From the NCBI GenBank assembly GCA_937915885.1, contig CALGGP010000267.1, forward strand, positions 1-5,132: a DNA stretch of 5,132 nucleotides. Direction: 5' to 3'. Below, piece by piece: positions 1-5,132 of this stretch (positions are counted from its first letter, which is position 1; the number at the start of each line of letters is the position of its first letter). Below the pieces are notes generated by a model that saw only the letters and a list, made by a program, of their open reading frames with translations, ran no database searches and was not told the origin of the DNA. Made by a program: the position numbers and the translations under genes. This stretch comes from an uncultured Selenomonadales bacterium. GTDB taxonomy: Bacteria > Bacillota > Negativicutes > Selenomonadales > Selenomonadaceae.

Positions 1-366
1 CAGGGGGACAGACAAAGAGGCCGCGACCAGATGCTCGTTATCCAGGCTGTTATAAAGAAAGCAGCATCGCCTGAGATACTGTCCGGCTATACAAGTATAC
101 TTGATGCTGCAGAGAACTGTTTTGATACTGACCTTTCATATGACCGCATAGCTGAACTGGTTAGACAGCAGCTTGAGGATGGAAGAGGCTGGGAGGTCAT
201 TACTTACAGCGTAGACGGAACCGGAGCCAGTGAGAAACCCTACTCGCTCAGTACAAAAGCCTATGTTATGATACCGGACGAGGATACAGTGGAGAAGGCC
301 AAGGCTCTTATAGATAAGATTGCAGCTGATGAAAAGATCACGCAGGAAGAAGCCGAATACATGCAG
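1..366 (+). pseudogene. LytR-CpsA-Psr (LCP) family protein, C-terminal fragment (open at the window start)
   Basis: The reading frame is open from base 1, so the gene begins outside the window and the ATG at 31 is internal. LCP proteins are membrane-anchored, extracytoplasmic enzymes that transfer lipid-linked polymers such as teichoic acids or capsule to peptidoglycan. The fragment opens with GDRQRGRDQ, matching the conserved arginine-containing GDxQRGxxQ motif late in the LCP domain. It continues through the usual end of the domain, with TYSVDGTG and then AYVMIPDEDTVEKAKALID. The N-terminal anchor and about two thirds of the domain are missing. Codon style differs from everything downstream: isoleucine is often ATA (for example near 52, 76, 98, 149, 270 and 309). 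Frame +1 continues without a stop into an unrelated oxidoreductase, so the native C-terminus is absent. The end given here is approximate (about 25 nt either way). The LCP assignment is confident; which genome the piece came from is not known. Confidence 0.8.
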
Positions 367-966
367 GCGTATACGATAATCGGCAAGGACGGTACGATGT
401 CGATGAATTGCCCCGAGATTCCGATCAAGTTCCGCTCGACCGATCCGATCGAATACAGTCGTGCGGTGACGTACGGGCGTCGGATGCTCCGCAATATCAG
501 TCAATATCTCATAAAACATCTGCCGGGATTCGAGAACGCGTATATCAGTCGCGAGGCGGTGATGTTGGGGGCGCGGGAGTCGTGGCGCATTCGCGGGAAA
601 TATTATTTGGTCGAGGACGACTACCACAATCAGAGCCGATTTGAAGATGCGGTGGCTCGAACGGCGTGGTTCATCGACGCGCACGGCGAGAAGATCAGCG
701 AAAAACTTCCGCGCGGAGGATTTTATGAGATTCCGTATCGGTCGCTGGTGAGTGATCGGATTGAAAATTTAATCGTGACGGGTCGATGCATCAGCGCGAG
801 TTTCATATTGCAGGCGTCGATGCGCATTCAATTGACGTGCATGAGCATCGGCGAGGCGGCGGGGATTGCGGCGGCGTATTCGATCAAAAATAATATCGCC
901 GCAAACGAGGTGCAATGGGCTCGAGTGCCGAATCGGAGTTACGTCAGCGAGCCGCGCAAAGCATGA
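367..966 (+). pseudogene. FAD-dependent oxidoreductase (FAD_oxidored family), C-terminal fragment
   Basis: This is the C-terminal portion, about 199 residues, of an FAD-dependent oxidoreductase of the PF12831 type. Visible family signatures are GTMSMNCPEI, then DPIEYSRA, LPGFENAY and GARESWRIRG (the conserved GxRESRRIxG segment). The C-terminal flavin-contacting stretch follows, with NLIVTGRCISAS, QASMRIQ and MSIGEAAGIAAA. Members are usually about 430-600 residues and start with a Rossmann GxGxxG dinucleotide-binding site. That N-terminal half is missing here and is replaced by LCP sequence in the same frame. The substrate of this broad family cannot be read from the fragment. The gene ends TGA at 964-966 and overlaps the rlmH start by ATGA, which suggests it is the upstream gene of the same operon. 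Codon use matches rlmH and the following genes, so this part belongs to the main genome. The left edge is approximate. Confidence 0.85.
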
Positions 967-1406
967 AGATAAACATATTGGCAGTCGGACGGTTGAAGGA
1001 AAAATATTTGACGGACGCGGTCGCGGAGTATGTCAAGCGGCTGCGTCCTTTTTCGACGGTCGAAATAAAAGAAGTGCCGGAGCAAAAATCGGTCGACGAC
1101 GAAGGGGAAAAATTATCGGCGCTGATCCCGCGCGACAGTTGGGTGTGCGTGCTGGACGTGGGCGGGACGGAGCTGACGTCGGAAGAATTTGCGTCGAGGC
1201 TCGAAGGATTGATGGTCGAGGGCAAAAGCCAATGGGCGTTTATAATCGGCGGGGCGTTCGGCATTAGTGATCGACTCCGCGCGGAATCGGATTTTCGATT
1301 GAGCCTGTCGCGCATGACGTTTACGCATCAGATGACGCGGGTGATCCTCGTCGAGCAGATTTATCGGGCGTTTAAAATCATTCGCGGCGAAAAATATCAT
1401 TGGTGA
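963..1406 (+). CDS. rlmH: 23S rRNA (pseudouridine1915-N3)-methyltransferase RlmH
   Basis: RlmH is a SPOUT-class methyltransferase. It uses S-adenosylmethionine to methylate N3 of pseudouridine 1915 in helix 69 of 23S rRNA on assembled 70S ribosomes. The 147-residue product starts MKINILAVGRLKEKYL, like other RlmH proteins. It has the SAM-binding trefoil-knot loop FIIGGAFGISD at about 93-103 and the family C-terminus THQMTRVILVEQIYRAF...RGEKYH at about 121-146. I chose the ATG at 963, not the in-frame ATG at 915, because homologues begin at this MKI and the start overlaps the upstream stop as ATGA. No strong Shine-Dalgarno sequence precedes it, which fits translational coupling. It is about 12 residues shorter than the familiar 159-residue Gram-positive form. 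The whole difference lies between EVP (37-39) and EGEK (47-50). The catalytic core is intact, so it is probably functional. Confidence 0.97.
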   Translation: MKINILAVGRLKEKYLTDAVAEYVKRLRPFSTVEIKEVPEQKSVDDEGEKLSALIPRDSWVCVLDVGGTELTSEEFASRLEGLMVEGKSQWAFIIGGAFGISDRLRAESDFRLSLSRMTFTHQMTRVILVEQIYRAFKIIRGEKYHW

Positions 1407-1409
1407 TCG

Positions 1410-1416
1410 AAGGGGG
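1410..1416 (+). promoter_or_regulatory. Ribosome binding site that fixes the NTPase start
   Basis: The purine run AAGGGGG lies 7 nt before the ATG at 1424. The same frame could also start at TTG 1400 or GTG 1403. Those codons overlap the end of rlmH and have no comparable site before them, so ATG 1424 is preferred. Confidence 0.7.
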
Positions 1417-1423
1417 TCTCTTC

Positions 1424-4168
1424 ATGGCAATTCACAGTCGGACAAAAATATCCGCCGTCCGAGAATTTACCGATCGGGTCGAGTCGCGCCAAGCATTTTG
1501 GAATCGTCTCGATCGAATGCTCGCCGAACGCGGCTCAACGTTGGTGACGTATTACGGAACGGGCGGCGTCGGCAAATCCGGTTTGATCAAAAAACTCAAA
1601 GACGAATTCAATGCGCGGCGCGAAGAATTTCCGAACGTCGTCGTCCTCAGTCACGACTTCATCAACGGCACCGATTGTCGCGCGATCCTCAACAATTGGA
1701 AGAATCAACTCAAAGAATACGGTTGCGAATTTCCGTTTTTCGAGACCGGAGATTTTTTCCTGTCGGTTCGTCGCGGAGTGAATCCGAAGCTGCTCGACGA
1801 GCCCGAAGTCAAATCGATCGTCGAAAAAAATAAGTGGATCGAGCGGATCAAAACCAAATTCGATCTACTGCTGAATCGCTCGGACGATCAACTCTCGACC
1901 GCGCGACCGGTCTCGATGCTCGGCATGCTCGATAAGTTACCCGAACTCGATCCGCTGTCGATCACCGGCAAGACGATCGCGTCGGTGATGCGCACGATCA
2001 ATAAGCGGCTGTCGAAACAAGAGATGGAAAATCGATTGAACGCGCACATCAATCTCCGTCGCGAGCTGACCGAAAAGGTGTCGTCCCGGGACATCAACGA
2101 ACTCGAAGAACTTCTGCCGACGTTGTTTGCGCGTGACGTGCTCGATTGGGCGGGCGATCCCGACGCGCTCGAGTCGAAGCGGCTGATCATTTTCCTCGAC
2201 ACTTACGAGATGCTCACCGGCATTTGGGACAATCAATTGGCGGGCAATAATCTGACGCGCGATTGGTGGATCAGAGATCGGGCGCACGACAGGCTCGGGT
2301 TGCTGTTTCAATTGCCGCCAACGCTTTGGGTGATCGGCGGTCGAAACAAGTTGCGTTGGACGGGCGCGGCGGCTGAGGAACTCGATCAGCATTTGATCAA
2401 GGCGCTGTCGGAAGACGACTCGAATTATTTTTTGACGAAGGCGGGCGTGTGGAGCCGCGAGCTGCGCGATCGCATCTATCAGCTGACGAAGGGATATCCG
2501 CTGTATCTGGATTTGTGCCTCGACACGTACGAAGAATTTGTGTATCGATATGAGCGCGTGCCGACGACGAAAGACTTCGGGCATTCGCTCGAGCAGATTG
2601 TGCAGCGGCTGGTGAAATATCTCGATCCGGCGGCGCGGTTGATGGTGCAATGTCTCGGCTTGCTCGGCACGTGGACGGGCGAAATGGCGCGGTGCATCGT
2701 CCCGAATTTCAATTACAATCTCTATGTCGAGGCGAAAAATTTTTCGTTCATACAGTCGCAGTCGATATCGCTCGGCGGCACGATGCGTGAGGTTCATCAA
2801 TTCGATCGGACGTTGCAAAAATTCTTCATTGAGGCGCTCAAGTCTTCGGACGACTTCCGATTGTTGATCGATGAGATAAAAGCATCCGCCGATCATTATT
2901 TCAACGATCGGCTCGATTCGATCGGCGATCTCGAGGAAGCGTCGTATTATCTCAAATGGTGGGCGGAGTTGACGGCGCGGCTTACCGACGACGCCGACGA
3001 GCTCGAGGGACGTTATTCGGAGCTGTTTCGTTATTCGGTGCGTCAACTGATCGGCTACGGTCGATTTTCGGCGGCTGAAGATATTGTCGGCGCCTTCCTC
3101 AACAGTGAGACGGTTGCCGCCAACGATCGATTGCGCGCGCTGTTCGATCACGAGATGGGGCTCATTCAAAATGCGCGCGGCGATTATCGGTCGGAACTGA
3201 TCCACACTCAATCGGCTTACGAAAAATATGCGGCGACGCTCGGCGGTGATCATGCCGACACGATTGATGCGTTAGAGCGATTGATCGTCAATCTGCTCGA
3301 GCTGGGCGAATACGAACAGGCGGCGCAGTTCAGAGGCAAGTTGCTGAATGTTTTCGAGCGCCTGAAGGAATCGGAGCCGACGGACGCGCTCGAGGCGATG
3401 TACAATGCGGCGCGGGCGTTGAAACAGCTCGAATGTTACGATGAGGCGTTAGAACTTTACGATCGAATGTTGGCGATGCTCGAGTCGATGTTCGGCAGTG
3501 AATCTTCGGAGGCGATGTTGATCCTCGAGAAAAAAGCGGAAGCGTTGAGCGAAAGGCAAATGCTCAACACCGAAGTCGGGCAAGAATTGAGCGGCTTGGA
3601 AGAAATCTTGACGATCAACGAGCGAGTGTTGAAATTTCGATTGAGAGCACTCGGCGAGCGCGATCTCAACACGATTCGAGCGATGGAGACGATGGCGAAC
3701 ACATTGACGTTGATGCATTGCGACGAAGATGCGGTCGATCTGTTGGCGGAAGCGTTTGAATTACGTCAAGAGATACAAGGCGATACTCACCTTGACACGC
3801 TCGAGGTGATGATCGCGCTGGTGCAAGCGTTGAATGCGGCGGGACGATCCGACGAGGCGCTCGAGTTGAGTTGTCGTTGCCTGTCGATCGTCGAAACGAA
3901 TTTTGATTCGGAGCATCCGTTGCGTTTAAAGGCGATGGAAATATTGTCGACGGTGTTGTCGGGTTTGAATCGGCACGACGAGGCATTGACGCTCAAGCGA
4001 GAATTGGTCGAGGTGCGTAAACGAAATTTGGGCGAGGATCATCTCGAAACGACGATGGCGATGCTCGACTTGGCGGGAGCGCTGACGGCTGCCGGTCGAA
4101 CGGACGAGGCGGAGGCGTTGTTGAGCGAGTTGGGGCAAAACGATTTCATTGCCGACGACGATCTCTGA
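1424..4168 (+). CDS. STAND-type P-loop NTPase with C-terminal tetratricopeptide repeats
   Basis: This 914-residue, apparently cytosolic protein has no signal peptide or membrane segment. It opens with REFTDRVESRQAFW, an F-x-D/G-R-x-E type lead-in seen before STAND ATPase domains. Walker A is GTGGVGKS at about 45-52 and Walker B is LIIFLDTYE at about 254-262. A sensor-like WVIGGR lies at about 302-307 and a GxP motif, GYPLYLDLC, at about 357-365. The 200-residue gap between Walker A and B is long for this class and includes a charged, helix-rich stretch at about 115-230. Residues of about 565-905 are TPR/kinesin-light-chain-like repeats, several exactly 42 residues long. STAND proteins are ATP-driven switches in which repeats sense a ligand or partner. 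No effector domain (nuclease, TIR, protease, DNA-binding) is visible, so its output is unknown. It follows rlmH by 17 nt and is probably co-transcribed. It could be a regulator, a scaffold, or the sensor part of a defence system; fold class is secure, role is not. Confidence 0.9.
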   Translation: MAIHSRTKISAVREFTDRVESRQAFWNRLDRMLAERGSTLVTYYGTGGVGKSGLIKKLKDEFNARREEFPNVVVLSHDFINGTDCRAILNNWKNQLKEYGCEFPFFETGDFFLSVRRGVNPKLLDEPEVKSIVEKNKWIERIKTKFDLLLNRSDDQLSTARPVSMLGMLDKLPELDPLSITGKTIASVMRTINKRLSKQEMENRLNAHINLRRELTEKVSSRDINELEELLPTLFARDVLDWAGDPDALESKRLIIFLDTYEMLTGIWDNQLAGNNLTRDWWIRDRAHDRLGLLFQLPPTLWVIGGRNKLRWTGAAAEELDQHLIKALSEDDSNYFLTKAGVWSRELRDRIYQLTKGYPLYLDLCLDTYEEFVYRYERVPTTKDFGHSLEQIVQRLVKYLDPAARLMVQCLGLLGTWTGEMARCIVPNFNYNLYVEAKNFSFIQSQSISLGGTMREVHQFDRTLQKFFIEALKSSDDFRLLIDEIKASADHYFNDRLDSIGDLEEASYYLKWWAELTARLTDDADELEGRYSELFRYSVRQLIGYGRFSAAEDIVGAFLNSETVAANDRLRALFDHEMGLIQNARGDYRSELIHTQSAYEKYAATLGGDHADTIDALERLIVNLLELGEYEQAAQFRGKLLNVFERLKESEPTDALEAMYNAARALKQLECYDEALELYDRMLAMLESMFGSESSEAMLILEKKAEALSERQMLNTEVGQELSGLEEILTINERVLKFRLRALGERDLNTIRAMETMANTLTLMHCDEDAVDLLAEAFELRQEIQGDTHLDTLEVMIALVQALNAAGRSDEALELSCRCLSIVETNFDSEHPLRLKAMEILSTVLSGLNRHDEALTLKRELVEVRKRNLGEDHLETTMAMLDLAGALTAAGRTDEAEALLSELGQNDFIADDDL
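3236..4138 (+). repeat. Coding tandem TPR units (42-residue period)
   Basis: This part of the NTPase gene encodes seven consecutive TPR-like units. In numbering from ATG 1424 they start at about residues 605, 650, 692, 745, 787, 829 and 871. The last complete ones share a pattern of H/D-L-x-T near the start, then L-x-x-x-G-R-x-D-E-A-L in the middle, and end in a leucine or glycine. Three adjacent units (745-786, 787-828 and 829-870) are exactly 42 residues. The unit at 692-744 is 53 residues and carries an 11-residue insertion around ERQMLNTEVGQ. The last unit is cut short, as is common for a capping helix. The units are diverged in DNA, so this is an old repeat array and not a recent expansion. 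Confidence 0.8.
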
Positions 4169-4177
4169 AATTGAAGC

Positions 4178-4217
4178 AAAAAAATAAGGGCACTGCCCAA
4201 AAAAAGTTTTTATGCCC
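4178..4217. terminator. Weak terminator-like hairpin between convergent genes
   Basis: GGGC-ACT-GCCC at 4188-4198 is flanked by A-rich runs on both sides. Read on the minus strand, the hairpin is followed by TTATTTTTTT, which has the form of a factor-independent terminator for leftward transcription. On the plus strand an alternative fold pairs GGGCA (4188-4192) with TGCCC (4213-4217) and AAAAA (4201-4205) with TTTTT (4207-4211). The stems are short, so activity is uncertain. The position just after the NTPase stop, between two converging genes, supports a two-way terminator. Confidence 0.4.
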
Positions 4218-4260
4218 GCCCGTCCATGAAAGTCTTCGACTTCAGAATTTTGTGCGTCGC

Positions 4261-4278
4261 CGGTGCGGGTGGGCACCG
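4261..4278. repeat. Small GC-rich hairpin with a GGGTGG loop
   Basis: CGGTGC (4261-4266) and GCACCG (4273-4278) form a perfect 6-bp stem around the loop GGGTGG. It carries the GCGGGTGGG core that recurs at 4342-4350. That core resembles the reverse complement of the CCCACCCCGCGC core in the tandem repeats right of 4947. The stretch 4169-4442 shows no convincing gene. It holds this hairpin, the terminator-like hairpin and the long inverted repeat at 4329-4405. Confidence 0.5.
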
Positions 4279-4328
4279 CTGATAAAGTTGGGGGGCGAGC
4301 CGGAGTTGCCTGTTGCGGACGAATAAAC

Positions 4329-4405
4329 GGGCGCCGCCGACGCGGGTGGGAATCGCGTCCTTCGTTGGGCGCCGCACACCGTGGGTGGGGGCGTCGGCGG
4401 CGCCC
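4329..4405. repeat. Perfect 15-bp GC-rich inverted repeat
   Basis: GGGCGCCGCCGACGC at 4329-4343 is exactly complementary, in reverse, to GCGTCGGCGGCGCCC at 4391-4405, with a 47-nt loop. The loop begins GGGTGGG, contains CGTCCTTCG, and ends GTGGGTGGGG. These pieces also occur in the reverse complement of the repeats at the right end. Neither arm is followed by a good T-run, so this is not a standard terminator. It is probably a member of the local GC-rich repeat family and may fold in RNA or single-stranded DNA. Several G-runs in the loop could allow a G-quadruplex, but loop spacing is long. Confidence 0.7.
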
Positions 4406-4442
4406 CTTCCTCGTCGCCCCAAAAAGGTCGGGCGGGAAAAAA

Positions 4443-4868
4443 TTATACTTCGGCGAGTTCCTCTTGCGTTAATGATCGGAGCCCGCGACTCACCAGACGA
4501 GCCTCCGCCGCCTTGGTGTCGGTCACGCGGAAGATCATAAACGCATTTTTTTTGCCCGCGAACGCATACATATACTCGATGTTGACGTCCGCCTCGGTGA
4601 ATTTTTGCAGCAACTTTTGAAGACTGCCGGTCTCGTCGGAAATTTTGTAGATGAGCACCGGAGTGAAGGTCGCCGCGAAATTTTCTTCCTTCAGCACGTT
4701 GGTAGCCTCGTAAACGTCATTGACGAGCATGCGCACGATGCCGAAGTCGTTGGTATCGGCGAGCGACAGCGCACGAATGTTGATGTTGTGATCGGCTAAA
4801 ACTTTCGTCAGCGCGTCCAACGTCCCGGGCTTATTCTCGAGAAATACCGAAACCTGTTTAACGCTCAT
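4443..4868 (-). CDS. Tandem ACT-domain protein (probable amino-acid-binding protein)
   Basis: This 141-residue cytosolic protein is made only of two ACT domains. The first, about 4-66, begins KQVSVFLENKPGTL and contains NINIRALSLADTNDFGIVRM. The second, about 70-137, contains ISDETGSLQKLL and VNIEYMYAFAG. ACT domains bind small ligands, usually amino acids, at interfaces next to the glycine after the first strand (here G15 and G81). Stand-alone tandem-ACT proteins of this size are common in anaerobic Bacillota, often beside phenylacetate-CoA ligase or indolepyruvate oxidoreductase genes. No such neighbour lies within the window, though the upstream side is cut by the repeats. The ATG at 4868 is preceded by a strong ribosome site. 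The exact ligand and output are unknown; with no catalytic domain, it presumably regulates a partner enzyme. Confidence 0.92.
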   Translation of the reverse strand: MSVKQVSVFLENKPGTLDALTKVLADHNINIRALSLADTNDFGIVRMLVNDVYEATNVLKEENFAATFTPVLIYKISDETGSLQKLLQKFTEADVNIEYMYAFAGKKNAFMIFRVTDTKAAEARLVSRGLRSLTQEELAEV

Positions 4869-4875
4869 GATTACA

Positions 4876-4881
4876 CCTCCT
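4876..4881 (-). promoter_or_regulatory. Ribosome binding site of the ACT-domain gene
   Basis: On the minus strand a perfect AGGAGG lies 7 nt before the ATG at 4868, supporting this start. The AT-rich TTAAAAAT just upstream (about 4885-4892) could be part of a -10 element. No matching -35 box can be recognised in the GC-rich hairpin beyond it. Confidence 0.85.
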
Positions 4882-4892
4882 CAGATTTTTAA

Positions 4893-4930
4893 GGGCGCCG
4901 CCTGCGCTCCCACCCCCGAGCGCGGCGCCC
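4893..4930. repeat. GC-rich hairpin just upstream of the ACT gene
   Basis: GGGCGCC (4893-4899) pairs with GGCGCCC (4924-4930), and GCGCTC (4904-4909) pairs with GAGCGC (4918-4923). This leaves a 4-nt bulge (4900-4903) and the loop CCACCCCC. It lies 11 nt beyond the AGGAGG of the ACT gene, so it would be in the 5' leader or promoter region of that gene. It has no T-run on either side. The loop and the following text to 4946 resemble a shortened copy of the tandem unit that starts at 4947. Confidence 0.65.
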
Positions 4931-4946
4931 AAATTGTGGCAGCAAT

Positions 4947-5132
4947 GCCCACCCCGCGCCGGCGGCGCCTCAGCTCGAAGGGTCGAAGGACGGCGCCTTT
5001 TACTGCAGCGCCCGCCTCGCGCCGACGGCGCCTCAAACGGTCGAAGAGGCGGCGCACCTTTACTGCAAACGCCCACCCCGCGCCGACAGCGCCTCGAACG
5101 GTCGAAGGACGGCGCCTTTTACTGCAGCGCCC
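4947..5132. repeat. Imperfect tandem repeat, three units of 63, 61 and 58 nt plus the start of a fourth
   Basis: Units start at 4947, 5010 and 5071, and a further GCCC begins at 5129 where the window stops. Each unit reads CCC(A/G)CC(C/T)CGCGCCG, then a GCGCCTC block, then GGTCGAAG, then a GGCGC block, and ends TTTACTGCA. Similarity extends along the whole unit with no unique spacers. GGCGCC self-complementary blocks within units could form stems. No credible gene is seen: the open minus-strand frame across it merely encodes low-complexity Arg/Gly/Ala repeats. The array probably continues beyond the window, and repeats like this often end short-read contigs. Confidence 0.85.

Noticed and set aside
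915..962. Longer RlmH start at ATG 915
   Set aside because: It would add 16 residues not found in RlmH proteins and overlap the oxidoreductase by more than 50 nt. ATG 963 gives the family N-terminus and an ATGA overlap.
31..966. A new LCP-oxidoreductase fusion enzyme
   Set aside because: Both parts are truncated in ways that destroy their active domains, and codon use switches at the joint, so a misassembly is more likely than a functional fusion.
1400..1423. TTG 1400 or GTG 1403 as the NTPase start
   Set aside because: Both overlap the end of rlmH and lack a ribosome site, while ATG 1424 has AAGGGGG at 7-nt spacing.
1937..3253. A 438-codon open frame on the minus strand inside the NTPase gene
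   Set aside because: It is rich in Arg, Ile and Gln, has no recognisable family, and lies opposite a gene with clear Walker and TPR motifs. Frequent GAT/CGA/TCG codons in a GC-rich gene leave few stop codons on the opposite strand.
4230..4242. Small AAGTC-TTC-GACTT hairpin
   Set aside because: A 5-bp stem with no T-run is likely to arise by chance in this length of sequence.
4263..4620. Small plus-strand open frames (69-79 codons) in the GC-rich intergenic stretch and opposite the ACT gene
   Set aside because: They are low-complexity, Arg/Gly-rich, overlap each other in several frames and the inverted repeat, and have no convincing ribosome sites.
4858..5076. A 72-codon minus-strand frame upstream of the ACT gene
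   Set aside because: It consists of the tandem repeat translated into Arg/Gly/Ala/Pro repeats and overlaps the ACT start. It lacks any protein-like feature.
4947..5132. CRISPR array
   Set aside because: Units of 58-63 nt are similar along their whole length and contiguous. There are no unique spacers of constant size, unit lengths vary, and no cas gene is visible.

Overview
The window looks like a short contig from an anaerobic, gut- or rumen-type bacterium, probably Bacillota. The main genome (about 370 to 5132) is GC-rich and favours CGA/CGG arginine codons and TCG serine codons. It carries strong AGGAGG-type ribosome sites and a Firmicutes-style tandem-ACT protein. A Negativicutes-like source is possible, but the sequence alone does not settle it.

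Layout. (1) Positions 1 to about 366 encode the C-terminal part of a LytR-CpsA-Psr (LCP) cell-wall ligase, with a different codon style (many ATA isoleucine codons). Near 367 it runs in frame into the C-terminal half of an FAD-dependent oxidoreductase that ends at 966. The two halves are unrelated and composition changes at the same place, so this is most likely an assembly chimera and not a real fusion protein. (2) rlmH (963-1406) overlaps the oxidoreductase stop by ATGA. (3) A 914-residue STAND-type P-loop NTPase with C-terminal tetratricopeptide repeats (1424-4168) follows 17 nt after rlmH with its own ribosome site. The three plus-strand genes look like one transcription unit. (4) The intergenic stretch 4169-4442 holds a weak terminator-like hairpin and several GC-rich inverted repeats. 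(5) A tandem-ACT-domain protein lies on the minus strand (4443-4868), converging on the NTPase gene. (6) From about 4893 to the right end there is a GC-rich hairpin followed by at least three imperfect tandem repeats of about 58-63 nt. Related sequence in the opposite orientation lies on the other side of the ACT gene.

How the parts relate. RlmH is ribosome maintenance and the ACT protein probably senses amino acids. The STAND-TPR protein is the only candidate for unusual biology: it has an ATP-driven switch and a repeat sensor, but no recognisable N-terminal effector. It could be a regulator, or a sensor that works with a separate partner. Nothing in this window proves a new defence system. 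The repeat family and the STAND protein are the two items most worth following up.
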